Source of the DNA: Ectopseudomonas mendocina
GTDB lineage: Bacteria; Pseudomonadota; Gammaproteobacteria; Pseudomonadales; Pseudomonadaceae
Assembly (NCBI RefSeq): GCF_016008875.1
Contig: NZ_JADTQG010000018.1
Span: forward strand, 1-64,000
Reading direction: 5' to 3'
Length of the DNA stretch: 64,000 nucleotides
Shown: piece after piece, positions 38,114 through 46,747 of the stretch
How the letters are laid out: each line of letters starts with the position of its first letter
Position numbering within the stretch: position 1 is the first letter of the stretch
Position numbers and translations under genes: made by a program
The notes under the pieces: model-generated
Seen by the model: only the letters and a program-made list of their open reading frames with translations
Told to the model about the DNA's origin: nothing
The model's database searches: none

Positions 38114-38902
38114 TTAAGCGGTAGCGGTTTTCGCGGCGGCGCGCTGACGGCGCACCAGCTCGCCGGCCAAGGCCAGATAGGCGATGGCACCACGGGATTG
38201 TTTGTCGTAGACCAGCGCCGGCATGCCGAAGCTCGGCGCCTCGGCCAGGCGCACGTTGCGCGGGATCACGGCGTCATACAGCTTGTCGCCGAAGTGCTGC
38301 TTGAGCTGGGCGCTGACGTCGTTGGTCAGGCTGATGCGCGGGTCGTACATGGTACGCAGCAGACCTTCGATCTGCAGCTTCGGATTGAGCAGCTGGCCGA
38401 TGCGCTGGATGCTGTTGACCAAGTCGCTAAGCCCCTCGAGCGCGTAGTACTCACACTGCATGGGGATGATCACGCCATCGGCGGCGACCAGGGCGTTGAT
38501 GGTCAGCATGTTCAGCGACGGCGGGCAGTCGATGAGGATGTAGTCGTAATTCTCGCGGATCGGCGCCAGAGCGTAACGCAGGCGGCTCTCCTTCATCTTC
38601 ATTTCCAGCAGCGCGACTTCGGCGGCCGTCAGGTCACGGTTGGCGGGCAGCAGCTGATAGCCACCGTGCTCGGAGAACTGCATGGCCTGGCTCAGGTCGC
38701 ACTCGCCGATCAGCACGTCGTAGATCGAGTGCTCGAGGCCGTGCTTGTCGACGCCGCTGCCCATGGTCGCGTTGCCCTGCGGGTCGAGGTCGATCAGCAG
38801 CACGCGGCGCTTGGTCGCCACCAGAGAAGCGGCCAGGTTGATGCACGTCGTGGTCTTGCCCACGCCGCCTTTCTGATTGGCGATCGCGAATACCTTGGCC
38901 AT
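38114..38902 (-). CDS. parA: Chromosome partition ATPase ParA
   Basis: 262 aa. Deviant Walker A KGGVGKTT (IANQKGGVGKTTTCINLAAS), Walker B DYILIDCPPSLNML, and LTNDVSAQLKQHFGDKLYDA. ATP-dependent DNA-binding partner of ParB in origin segregation. In the run rsmG-parA-parB downstream of mnmG. Confidence 0.97.
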   Translation of the reverse strand: MAKVFAIANQKGGVGKTTTCINLAASLVATKRRVLLIDLDPQGNATMGSGVDKHGLEHSIYDVLIGECDLSQAMQFSEHGGYQLLPANRDLTAAEVALLEMKMKESRLRYALAPIRENYDYILIDCPPSLNMLTINALVAADGVIIPMQCEYYALEGLSDLVNSIQRIGQLLNPKLQIEGLLRTMYDPRISLTNDVSAQLKQHFGDKLYDAVIPRNVRLAEAPSFGMPALVYDKQSRGAIAYLALAGELVRRQRAAAKTATA

Positions 38903-38914
38903 CTTCCTTCCCCC

Positions 38915-39559
38915 TTAGACCGAGCGACGCAGTATCAACAGATGGCGCTGGCCTTGGCAACCGGGAACCCGCAGCACATGGGTGGCACTGAGACGGAAAT
39001 CCGCCGGCAGGGCCTGCAGCTCATCATCCGGATGCACACCCTTCATCGCCAGCCAATGGGTGTCGGCGCTGCCCAGGTGGCGTGTCCAGTTGCTGAAGTC
39101 TTCGAGGCTGCTGAAAGCCCGCGAACTGATGCCGTCGAACGCCTGCTCGGGTCGATAGGCTTCGACGCGGTTGTGGACAACCTCGAGGTTGGCGAGTTTC
39201 AGCTCCAGCTTCACCTGGACAAGAAAGCGGGTCTTCTTGCCGTTGGAGTCGAGCAGGGTGAAACGCCGCTCGGGGAACATGATCGCCAGCGGAACACCAG
39301 GCATGCCGCCGCCACTGCCGACGTCCAGCCAGTTATCCCCACGCTCGGCCACGAACGGCACCACCGACAAGCTGTCGAGCAGATGGCGCGACACCATCTC
39401 GTCGGGGTCGCGCACCGCGGTGAGGTTGTAGGCCTTGTTCCACTTGATCAACAGGCCCAGGTAGGCCAGCAATTGTTCCTGCTGCTGGGTGCTGAGCTCG
39501 ATACCGAGTTCGCGGGCGCCCTGGAGCAGTTCTTCGGCGTGACGCTGAGTGACCGACAT
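38915..39559 (-). CDS. rsmG: 16S rRNA (guanine527-N7)-methyltransferase
   Basis: 214 aa. SAM-binding motif WLDVGSGGGMPGVPLAIMFP and the RsmG segments KWNKAYNLTAVRDPDEMVSR and RAFSSLEDFSNW. Methylates G527 of 16S rRNA. Its start overlaps the mnmG stop by one base. Confidence 0.97.
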   Translation of the reverse strand: MSVTQRHAEELLQGARELGIELSTQQQEQLLAYLGLLIKWNKAYNLTAVRDPDEMVSRHLLDSLSVVPFVAERGDNWLDVGSGGGMPGVPLAIMFPERRFTLLDSNGKKTRFLVQVKLELKLANLEVVHNRVEAYRPEQAFDGISSRAFSSLEDFSNWTRHLGSADTHWLAMKGVHPDDELQALPADFRLSATHVLRVPGCQGQRHLLILRRSV

Positions 39560-41451
39560 CAGGCGCTCTGCTCCAGTTTCTGACCGGCGCTGCGCTTTTT
39601 CAGGTGAATCAGCAACAGCGAAATCGCTGCCGGCGTAACGCCGGGGATGCGCCCGGCCTGGCCGAGTGTCGCCGGGCGAGTGTTGCCGAGCTTGAACTGG
39701 ATTTCCTTGGACAGTCCGGAAATGGCGCTGTAGTCCAGGTCTTCCGGCAGTTTGGTGTCCTCGCTGGCCCGCAGCTTGGCGATCTCGTCCTGCTGGCGGT
39801 CGATGTAGCCGGCGTACTTGGTCTTGATCTCGACCTGCTCGGCGACCTGGTTATCCACAACCGGCGCCTCGGTCAGTTCGACCAAGGTGGCGTAATCGAT
39901 CTCCGGACGCGCCAACAGGTTGAGCAGGTTGTACTCGTGGGTCAGCGGCGTACCGAAACGTGCGGCGATCGCATCGCCCTGCGGCGTGCCTGGACGCACC
40001 CAGGTGCTTTTCAGGCGCTGCTCTTCCCGAACGATGCCTTCGCGCTTGGCCTCGAAGGCCGCCCAGCGCTCATCGTCCACCAGACCCAGCTCGCGGCCTT
40101 TTTCGGTCAGGCGCAGGTCGGCGTTGTCCTCGCGCAGAATCAACCGGTATTCGGCGCGCGAGGTGAACATGCGGTACGGCTCCTGGGTGCCGAGGGTGAT
40201 CAGGTCGTCGACCAACACGCCGATGTAGGCTTCGTCACGGCGCGGGCACCAGGCCTCTTTGCTCTGCGCGCGCAGGGCGGCGTTGCAGCCCGCGAGCAGG
40301 CCCTGGGCACCGGCCTCTTCGTAGCCGGTGGTGCCGTTGATCTGGCCGGCGAAGAACAGGCCACCGATGACCTTGGTCTCCAGGCTGTACTTGAGATCGC
40401 GTGGGTCGAAGTAATCGTATTCGATGGCGTAGCCCGGGCGCATGATGTGTGCGTTTTCCATGCCACGAATGCTGCGCACCACCTGCAGCTGCACGTCGAA
40501 CGGCAGCGAGGTGGAGATGCCGTTGGGGTACAGCTCGTGGGTGGTCAGGCCTTCCGGCTCGATGAACACCTGGTGGCTGTCCTTGTCGGCGAAGCGGTGG
40601 ATCTTGTCTTCGATCGACGGGCAATAACGCGGACCGACGCCTTCGATCACACCGGAGTACATCGGCGACCGGTCGAGGTTGGCGGCGATGATCTCGTGGG
40701 TACGCGCGTTGGTATGGGTGATCCAGCAACTGATCTGCTTGGGCTGATGCTCACGCTTGCCGAGGAAGGACATCAACGGCGTAGGTGTGTCGCCTGGTTG
40801 CTCGGTCATCACCGAGAAATCCACCGAACGGCCGTCGATGCGCGGCGGTGTGCCGGTCTTCAGGCGGCCAACACGCAGTGGCAGTTCACGCAGGCGGTGG
40901 GCCAGGGCGATGGAGGGCGGATCACCAGCACGGCCGCCGGAGTAGTTCTGCATGCCGATGTGGATAAGTCCACCAAGGAAGGTGCCTGTGGTCAACACCA
41001 CGGAATCCGCATGGAACTTGAGCCCCATTTGGGTGACGACGCCCTTGACCTCGGCGTTTTCCACAATCAGGTCATCGACTGCCTGTTGAAAAATCCACAA
41101 GTTGGCCTGGTTTTCCAGAATCTCGCGTACCGCTGCCTTGTACAGCACGCGGTCAGCCTGAGCGCGCGTGGCACGTACCGCTGGGCCCTTGCGGCTGTTG
41201 AGAATGCGGAACTGGATGCCGCCCTTGTCGGTAGCGGTGGCCATGGCGCCACCTAAGGCATCGATTTCCTTGACCAGATGGCTCTTGCCAATCCCGCCGA
41301 TAGCCGGATTGCAGCTCATCTGACCAAGGGTCTCGACATTATGGGTGAGCAGCAGGGTCTTCACGCCCATGCGTGCGGCAGCCAGAGCTGCCTCGGTACC
41401 GGCATGACCGCCGCCGATCACGATCACGTCAAAACGGGAAGGGAAATCCAC
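39559..41451 (-). CDS. mnmG: tRNA uridine-5-carboxymethylaminomethyl modification enzyme MnmG
   Basis: 630 aa from GTG at 41451, giving the usual MDFPSRFDVIVIGGGHAGTE. The adjacent GTG 41454 would add one residue but is too close to the GAGG ribosome site. FAD motif GGGHAGTEAALAAARMG, GIGKSHLVKEIDALGGAMA, and the C-terminal RIPGVTPAAISLLLIHLKK block. With MnmE it modifies the wobble uridine of several tRNAs. Upstream lies an origin-like module. Confidence 0.96.
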   Translation of the reverse strand: MDFPSRFDVIVIGGGHAGTEAALAAARMGVKTLLLTHNVETLGQMSCNPAIGGIGKSHLVKEIDALGGAMATATDKGGIQFRILNSRKGPAVRATRAQADRVLYKAAVREILENQANLWIFQQAVDDLIVENAEVKGVVTQMGLKFHADSVVLTTGTFLGGLIHIGMQNYSGGRAGDPPSIALAHRLRELPLRVGRLKTGTPPRIDGRSVDFSVMTEQPGDTPTPLMSFLGKREHQPKQISCWITHTNARTHEIIAANLDRSPMYSGVIEGVGPRYCPSIEDKIHRFADKDSHQVFIEPEGLTTHELYPNGISTSLPFDVQLQVVRSIRGMENAHIMRPGYAIEYDYFDPRDLKYSLETKVIGGLFFAGQINGTTGYEEAGAQGLLAGCNAALRAQSKEAWCPRRDEAYIGVLVDDLITLGTQEPYRMFTSRAEYRLILREDNADLRLTEKGRELGLVDDERWAAFEAKREGIVREEQRLKSTWVRPGTPQGDAIAARFGTPLTHEYNLLNLLARPEIDYATLVELTEAPVVDNQVAEQVEIKTKYAGYIDRQQDEIAKLRASEDTKLPEDLDYSAISGLSKEIQFKLGNTRPATLGQAGRIPGVTPAAISLLLIHLKKRSAGQKLEQSA

Positions 41452-41599
41452 CACGCACCTCGTGCCTGTTGAGAAGGGGTCTGAAAGAAAGGCGGCAAGT
41501 ATAGGGACTTAAGCCTTCTGAATGAAGCCTTCTGAACAAAAAATAGCCAGCTGGTTGGCCACGTTTCTTTCAGCCTGCTCCTCGACCTGATCACCCTTG

Positions 41600-41830
41600 G
41601 CCCTGGAAGAAATGCGCTCAGGCTTATAAAGAATAGAAAGAGAGAATTTTTATAAAGCTTGTTCTTTATGTTTATGTATAGAGCCAATCTTTTCTGTGGA
41701 TAAGATGCTACAGGCCTTGTCATATCTGCTGTACAGAGAATGATAAAGCTGTGTCGTTCCTGCTCGATTCCCTTGATAAAGCTGCTGAACCACTGTGGAT
41801 GGAATGGCCAGTTACCCACAGGGTTCGTTA
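41600..41830. other. Origin-like module upstream of mnmG
   Basis: AT-rich DNA in a 716-bp gap. It carries a perfect DnaA box (TGTGGATAA, 41695) and a one-mismatch box TTACCCACA (41812). It resembles the dnaA-side origin. A block around 41629-41686 with TTTATGTTTATG matches 46338-46397, and GATGGAATGG plus TTACCCACAG (41798-41821) matches 46513-46536. The spacing between the two blocks is nearly the same in both copies (about 112 and 116 bases). Confidence 0.65.
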
Positions 41831-42167
41831 CGCTCAGCTTTTTCATAGGGTTATGGGCAGGGTTCAGGTGCGTTTCTCCACAGGGTTTATCTGCCCCTGA
41901 ATAACTCAGTAAATGCGCAGCAGCAGCCCATTCATTGGTGATCCATCAATCTCGGTTTGTGGGGAAATTCGCCCGGCGCGTAAAGCCTGTCAGTTGTGTG
42001 TAGGAGCGGCTGCCCCACGCGAATCAAGACGACGCGCAGCGGTTCTCAGCCCGGGTGAAAAGCCCGGGAATGACAAGGAGGGGAAGATTGATGGCGGGCA
42101 CGCATGCTCTTTCGCGGATAAATCCGCTCCTACAAGAGCCCTGTAGGCAAGAGCATGGAAGAAGGTT
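41831..42167. other. Gap between origin-like module and mnmE with REP half-sites
   Basis: No gene seen. It holds REP-type sequences: TAGGAGCGGCTGCCCCACGC at 42001 and GCGGATAAATCCGCTCCTAC at 42114, the latter with an internal GCGGATAAATCCGC palindrome. These lie just past the mnmE stop. The stretch 41831-41990 has CTCCACAGG and TTTATCTG segments but no recognisable site. Confidence 0.5.
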
Positions 42168-43535
42168 TCACTTGCCAATACAGAAGCTGGAGAAGATCCG
42201 TCCGAGCAGGTCATCGCTGCTGAAGGCGCCGGTGATCTCGCCCAGGGCCTGCTGGGCCATGCGCAGGTCCTCGGCCAGCAGCTCGCCGGCGCCCATCAGG
42301 GTGAGCTGGTTGCGGCCGTGTTCGAGGTGCTGCTCGGCCTGGTGCAGCGCTTCAAGGTGTCGGCGGCGGGCGCTGAAGCCGCTCTCTGCAGTCTGGTGAT
42401 AACCCATGCAGGCTTTCAGGTGCTCGCGCAGCAGTTCCAGACCGTCTGCAGACTTGGCCGAGAGGCTGAGGGTAACGTGACCGTCAGCGCTGGTTTGCAG
42501 TGTCACTGCCTCGCCGGACAGGTCAGCCTTGTTGCGGATCAGGGTGACCCGCGCCGGGTCCGGGCGCTGTTCGAGGAACTCCGGCCACAGGGCAAAGGGA
42601 TCGGCCGCTTCCGGCGCGGTGGAGTCCACTACGAGCAGCACACGGTCGGCTTCGCCAATGGCCTTGAGCGCGCGCTCCACGCCTATTCTTTCCACCTGGT
42701 CGTCGGTGTCGCGCAGGCCGGCGGTGTCGACCACGTGCAGTGGCATACCGTCGATGTGGATATGTTCACGCAGCACATCGCGGGTGGTACCGGCGATATC
42801 GGTGACGATGGCCGCCTCACGGCCGGCCAGTGCGTTGAGCAGGCTGGACTTGCCGGCATTCGGGCGTCCGGCGATGACCACGGTCATGCCGTCACGCAAC
42901 AGGGCGCCCTGGCCGGCTTCGCGCAGCACTGTGGATAAGTCGGTGCGAACGGCGTCGAGCTGGTTCAGCACATGGCCATCGGCGAGAAAGTCGATCTCCT
43001 CCTCGGGGAAGTCGATGGCGGCCTCGACATAAATGCGCAGCTGGATCAGCGATTCGGTCAGCGCATGTACGCGTTTGGAGAATTCGCCCTGCAGTGAGCG
43101 CAGCGCATTGCGCGCGGCCTGTTCGGAGCTGGCTTCGATCAGGTCGGCGATGGCTTCGGCCTGGGCCAGGTCGAGTTTGTCATTGAGAAAGGCGCGCTCA
43201 CTGAACTCACCGGGCCGGGCCAGACGCGCGCCCAGTTCCAGGCAACGACGCAGCAGCAGGTCGAGCACCACCGGGCCTCCATGACCCTGCAACTCCAGCA
43301 CGTCTTCACCGGTGAAGGAGTTCGGGCCAGGGAAGTAGATAGCCAGGCCTTCGTCCAGCGGCAGCTCATGCTCGGCGAAGAATGGGCCGTGATGGGCGAA
43401 GCGGGGTTTGAGCTCGCGTCGGCAGATGGCCTGCGCCAGTTGCCCGGCTAGCGGGCCGGACACCCGTACGATGCCCACGCCGCCACGACCCTGTGCGGTG
43501 GCGACGGCGGCGATGGTGTCTCGGGCATGGTTCAT
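42168..43535 (-). CDS. mnmE: tRNA modification GTPase MnmE
   Basis: 455 aa. Starts MNHARDTIAAVATAQGRGGV. G-domain motifs: G1 GRPNAGKSS, G2/G3 region IAGTTRD and DTAGLRDTDD, G4 NKADL. Ends with the catalytic FCIGK. Partner of MnmG. Perfect DnaA box at 42930 within the gene. Confidence 0.97.
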   Translation of the reverse strand: MNHARDTIAAVATAQGRGGVGIVRVSGPLAGQLAQAICRRELKPRFAHHGPFFAEHELPLDEGLAIYFPGPNSFTGEDVLELQGHGGPVVLDLLLRRCLELGARLARPGEFSERAFLNDKLDLAQAEAIADLIEASSEQAARNALRSLQGEFSKRVHALTESLIQLRIYVEAAIDFPEEEIDFLADGHVLNQLDAVRTDLSTVLREAGQGALLRDGMTVVIAGRPNAGKSSLLNALAGREAAIVTDIAGTTRDVLREHIHIDGMPLHVVDTAGLRDTDDQVERIGVERALKAIGEADRVLLVVDSTAPEAADPFALWPEFLEQRPDPARVTLIRNKADLSGEAVTLQTSADGHVTLSLSAKSADGLELLREHLKACMGYHQTAESGFSARRRHLEALHQAEQHLEHGRNQLTLMGAGELLAEDLRMAQQALGEITGAFSSDDLLGRIFSSFCIGK

Positions 43536-43634
43536 GGTGTTCTACTCGCGGCTGGTGGGCAGTTGTACGGGTTAGATCATCGTGATCTGGGCAATCCATC
43601 GCGAATGAATTCGCTCCTACAGGGAGGCGGATAG

Positions 43635-43662
43635 CAAAACGCCCCAATCATGGGGCGTTTGC
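43635..43662 (-). terminator. Terminator after yidC
   Basis: AAACGCCCCA (43637-43646) pairs with TGGGGCGTTT (43651-43660), a 10-bp stem with a 4-nt loop extended by GC pairs. It sits between yidC and mnmE and probably ends the rpmH-rnpA-yidD-yidC transcript. Confidence 0.85.
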
Positions 43663-43686
43663 TTGATGCTTGAAAGCCTTGGCGAA

Positions 43687-45432
43687 TCAGGCGTTAGCCG
43701 GTTTCGCTGCCGCCTCGATCTTGCGCGTAATGTACCACTGCTGGGCGATGGACAGGCAGTTGTTGACCACCCAGTACAGCACCAGACCTGCAGGGAACCA
43801 CAGGAAGAAGAAGGTGAAGATAATCGGCATCAGCTTCAGCACGCGGGCCTGCATGGGGTCCGGCGGCGTCGGGTTGAGCTGCTGCTGGATGAACATGGTC
43901 GCGCCCATGATGATCGGCAGGATGAAGAACGGATCCTTGATCGACAGGTCGGTGATCCACAGCAGCCAGGGTGCCTGACGCATCTCGACGGATTCCAGCA
44001 GCACCCAGTACAGGGCGAGGAATACCGGCATTTGCACCAGGATCGGCAGACAGCCGCCCAGCGGATTGATCTTCTCTTTCTTGTACAGCTCCATCATCGC
44101 CTGGGACATCTTCTGGCGATCATCACCATGCTGCTCTTTCAGCGCCTGCAGTTTCGGCGATACGGCACGCATGCGCGCCATCGAACGGTAGCTGGCAGCC
44201 GACAGCGGGAAGAAGATCAGCTTGATGATGATGGTCAGGACGATGATTGACCAACCCCAGTTACCGAGCACACCGTGAATCACTTCCAGCAGCCAGAAGA
44301 TCGGCTGGGCCAGGAACCACAGGAAGCCGTAATCGACGGTCAGTTCCAGGCCCGGGGACAGGGTGCCCAGGTGTTCCTGCAGCTTGGGACCGGCGTAGAG
44401 GATTGCGCCGGTTTCGCCCTGCGCACCGGCAGCGACCTGCACGGATTGGCCGGTGAAGCCGACGATGTAATTGCCCTGGCTGTCCTTGCGGGTTTGAACC
44501 AGGTTGGTACTGTCCTTGTTCGGCACCCAGGCGGTGACGAAGTAATGCTGCAGCCAGGCGACCCAGCCTCCTTGCACGGTTTCCTTGAAGGACTGCTTGT
44601 CGATGTCTTTCATCGACACCTTTTTATAAGGCTCTTCGCTGGTCCACAGCGCGGCACCCAGGTAGGTGGCAGTGCCGGTGGCGGTGGTCGAGGACGGGTC
44701 ACCGCTATTGTCACGCTTGAGCTGGGCGAACAGGTTGCCGCTCCAGGCCTGATCGCTCTGGTTGTCGATCAGGTAACGCACATCCACCTGGTAGGCCGAC
44801 GGATCGATGCAGCCGGGCTTCTTCAGCTCCTGCTCACGCGCGGAGCACTGAGGGTTCAGGCCGCGTTTGAAGCTGTAGCGCTTAATATAGCTGACGCCGT
44901 TTTCGCTGTAGGTGAGATCGACGACCAGGCTGTCCTGGCCTTCGGCCATTTCGTAGCTCTGCTTCTCGCTGGACCACAGGGCACGGCCGCTGGATTTGTC
45001 CGGAGCGTTCTGGCCGATCAGGCCGCTTTGCGCCAGGTAGGTGCGCTCGCTGCCGTTGTCGAACAGCTGAAACGGCACGTCTGGACGGTCCTGACGACGC
45101 GGGTATTGCGGCAGACGCAGCTGCACGATATCGCCACCACGCGGGTCGATGGCCAGATCCAGGACATCGGTCTTGACGCGGATCAGCTCGTCGCTGGCTA
45201 CAGCGGTCGGTGCCACGGCAGCTGCAGTGGGCTCTGCCGTGGCAGTGGGGATGTCGTCGTTGCCGGTGCTGGCGGTAGCCGCGGGCGTATCGGGCAGGGA
45301 AGGCGTCGCAGCGGTCGAGGTACTAACCTCGGCTGGCAGGGCAGCCTGGCCATAGTCCTCGTTCCATTGCAGGACCATGAGGTAGGACACGACTGCCAGG
45401 GCGACGATCAGGATCGAACGTTGGATATCCAT
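43687..45432 (-). CDS. yidC: Membrane protein insertase YidC
   Basis: 581 aa from ATG at 45432 (MDIQRSILIVALAVVSYLMV); 60 further in-frame codons upstream lie over yidD. N-terminal membrane anchor, then an alanine/threonine-rich linker, a large periplasmic beta domain, and a C-terminal five-helix insertase core (GNWGWSIIVLTIIIKLIFFP, LPILVQMPVFLALYWVLLES). Inserts membrane proteins with or without Sec. Confidence 0.97.
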   Translation of the reverse strand: MDIQRSILIVALAVVSYLMVLQWNEDYGQAALPAEVSTSTAATPSLPDTPAATASTGNDDIPTATAEPTAAAVAPTAVASDELIRVKTDVLDLAIDPRGGDIVQLRLPQYPRRQDRPDVPFQLFDNGSERTYLAQSGLIGQNAPDKSSGRALWSSEKQSYEMAEGQDSLVVDLTYSENGVSYIKRYSFKRGLNPQCSAREQELKKPGCIDPSAYQVDVRYLIDNQSDQAWSGNLFAQLKRDNSGDPSSTTATGTATYLGAALWTSEEPYKKVSMKDIDKQSFKETVQGGWVAWLQHYFVTAWVPNKDSTNLVQTRKDSQGNYIVGFTGQSVQVAAGAQGETGAILYAGPKLQEHLGTLSPGLELTVDYGFLWFLAQPIFWLLEVIHGVLGNWGWSIIVLTIIIKLIFFPLSAASYRSMARMRAVSPKLQALKEQHGDDRQKMSQAMMELYKKEKINPLGGCLPILVQMPVFLALYWVLLESVEMRQAPWLLWITDLSIKDPFFILPIIMGATMFIQQQLNPTPPDPMQARVLKLMPIIFTFFFLWFPAGLVLYWVVNNCLSIAQQWYITRKIEAAAKPANA

Positions 45433-45434
45433 GA

Positions 45435-45680
45435 TTATTCGGCCATCGAAGGGGAACGGGATGTTTTTACGGGTGGAACCGGATCGAAACCGCCGGCATT
45501 CCAGGGGTGGCAGCGACCGAGACGGCGGGCTGCCAGCCAGCCACCACGCAGGAAGCCATGTTGCTCGATGGCTTCGTAGGCATAGCAGGAACAGCTGGGG
45601 TAGAAGCGACAATGACTGGCCATCAGCGGACTGATGGCGTAGCGATACACCTGGATACAGGCTAGAGCCGCTTTACGCAT
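45435..45680 (-). CDS. yidD: Membrane protein insertion efficiency factor YidD
   Basis: 81 aa. The core YAISPLMASHCRFYPSCSCY followed by EAIEQHGFLRGGWLAARRLG and RCHPWNAGGFDPVP is the YidD signature, with three conserved cysteines. Overlaps rnpA by 8 bp and ends 2 bases before the yidC start. Confidence 0.95.
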   Translation of the reverse strand: MRKAALACIQVYRYAISPLMASHCRFYPSCSCYAYEAIEQHGFLRGGWLAARRLGRCHPWNAGGFDPVPPVKTSRSPSMAE

Positions 45681-46077
45681 GGGGGTTGTCGCTTGTCCCG
45701 GGGGAGAGGTCTTCGTCGCGACTGGGCCGGCTTCGGGCCAGGCGTTTCCAGAGTTTGCCGAACTGCTGAGCGAGTTCGCCGTTCTCCAGATCGCCTAGCC
45801 CTTTGCGGGCGACCACCACGATATCCCAGCCCACTAGATTGTCCTGGTTGAGGCGGAAGGATTCGCGGATTTGACGCTTGATGCGGTTGCGCTCGACGGC
45901 GAGCTTGACGCTCTTCTTGCCGATCACCAGACCTAGGCGGGGATGATCAAGCTGGTTATCGCGCGCTAGCAGCAGGACACTTTTGCCCGGAGCTTTGCCG
46001 CTTGGGGAGTCGAAGACTGCCTTGAAATGCCGGGGAGTCAGCAGTCGCTTTTCCCGGCCGAAGCCTCGACTCACCAC
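45673..46077 (-). CDS. rnpA: Ribonuclease P protein component
   Basis: 134 aa from GTG at 46077 (MVSRGFGREKRLLTPRHFKA), the usual Pseudomonas start. RNP motif AVERNRIKRQIRESFR. Protein cofactor of RNase P. 13 bp after rpmH. Confidence 0.95.
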   Translation of the reverse strand: MVSRGFGREKRLLTPRHFKAVFDSPSGKAPGKSVLLLARDNQLDHPRLGLVIGKKSVKLAVERNRIKRQIRESFRLNQDNLVGWDIVVVARKGLGDLENGELAQQFGKLWKRLARSRPSRDEDLSPGTSDNPHA

Positions 46078-46090
46078 CTGTCTGGATGAA

Positions 46091-46225
46091 TTAGACAGTC
46101 AGACGCTTGCGGCCCTTGGCGCGACGACGCGACAGGACGGCACGGCCGTTCTTGGTGGCCATGCGGGCACGGAAACCGTGGGTGCGAGCGCGCTTGATGG
46201 TGCTGGGTTGGAAAGTGCGTTTCAT
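46091..46225 (-). CDS. rpmH: 50S ribosomal protein L34
   Basis: 44 aa, very basic: MKRTFQPSTIKRARTHGFRA, then RMATKNGRAVLSRRRAKGRK, ending RLTV. ATG at 46225, stop TAA at 46091. Smallest gene of the ribosomal set and first gene of the rpmH-rnpA-yidD-yidC run, divergent from dnaA across the origin. Confidence 0.97.
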   Translation of the reverse strand: MKRTFQPSTIKRARTHGFRARMATKNGRAVLSRRRAKGRKRLTV

Positions 46226-46261
46226 GGTGCGTTACCTGGGTGATCGACTAGGGTCGGAATG

Positions 46262-46700
46262 ACCCCGGTTTAAAGAGACCGGCAATTCTAGAGAAAGCCG
46301 CGCGGTAGGTCAATTTCCAACCAACCTCATTCGCCAGATAGAAATAGAAAGAAGGAAAAGGGTTTAAAGCTCTTTTTCTATGTTTATGTTGATTAGCCTT
46401 GCCATGGGTTGTGGACAACCCTCTGTTCGCAGCGTAATCCCTGATCCAGCGCCAAGGATAAGCCTGTCCAAAAGGCGTGCTTCTACTGTGCGCGTCCTGC
46501 CTACAAGCTGAGGATGGAATGCCGGTTTACCCACAGCGGGGTTATCCGCACGTTCATCCCCAGAGTTTTGCAGAAGCTTATCGGGCGCTTATCCACAAGG
46601 TTCATGACGTCGATCGATAAATCTGATGAATGAAACTAAGGCTTTGATTTTACTTGGCCATCTGCCGCATGTGGTGTGGATAACTCGAACGTTGGCCGCT
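46262..46700. other. oriC: oriC region between rpmH and dnaA
   Basis: AT-rich gap typical of the Pseudomonas origin. DnaA boxes: perfect TTATCCACA at 46589 and TGTGGATAA at 46675; one-mismatch TGTGGACAA (46410), TTACCCACA (46527) and TTATCCGCA (46542). An AT-rich purine/pyrimidine stretch (46338-46392, AATAGAAAGAAGG then TCTATGTTTATG) is a plausible unwinding element. The organisation rpmH-oriC-dnaA is established for the genus. Confidence 0.85.
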
Positions 46701-46705
46701 ACAAT
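46675..46705 (+). promoter_or_regulatory. Likely dnaA promoter with overlapping DnaA box
   Basis: TACAAT at 46700-46705 fits a -10 element. The perfect DnaA box TGTGGATAA (46675-46683) falls where the -35 region should be, about 17 bases upstream. DnaA binding there would repress dnaA, a common autoregulation design; this is inference from position. Confidence 0.5.
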
Positions 46706-46747
46706 GACGGCTGTTTTTTGCACCGCCGCCTGGATAGGGGATAGTCA

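Noticed and set aside
39604..41256. 550-codon plus-strand frame opposite mnmG
   Set aside because: mnmG is unmistakable on the minus strand; the opposite frame shows no motif.
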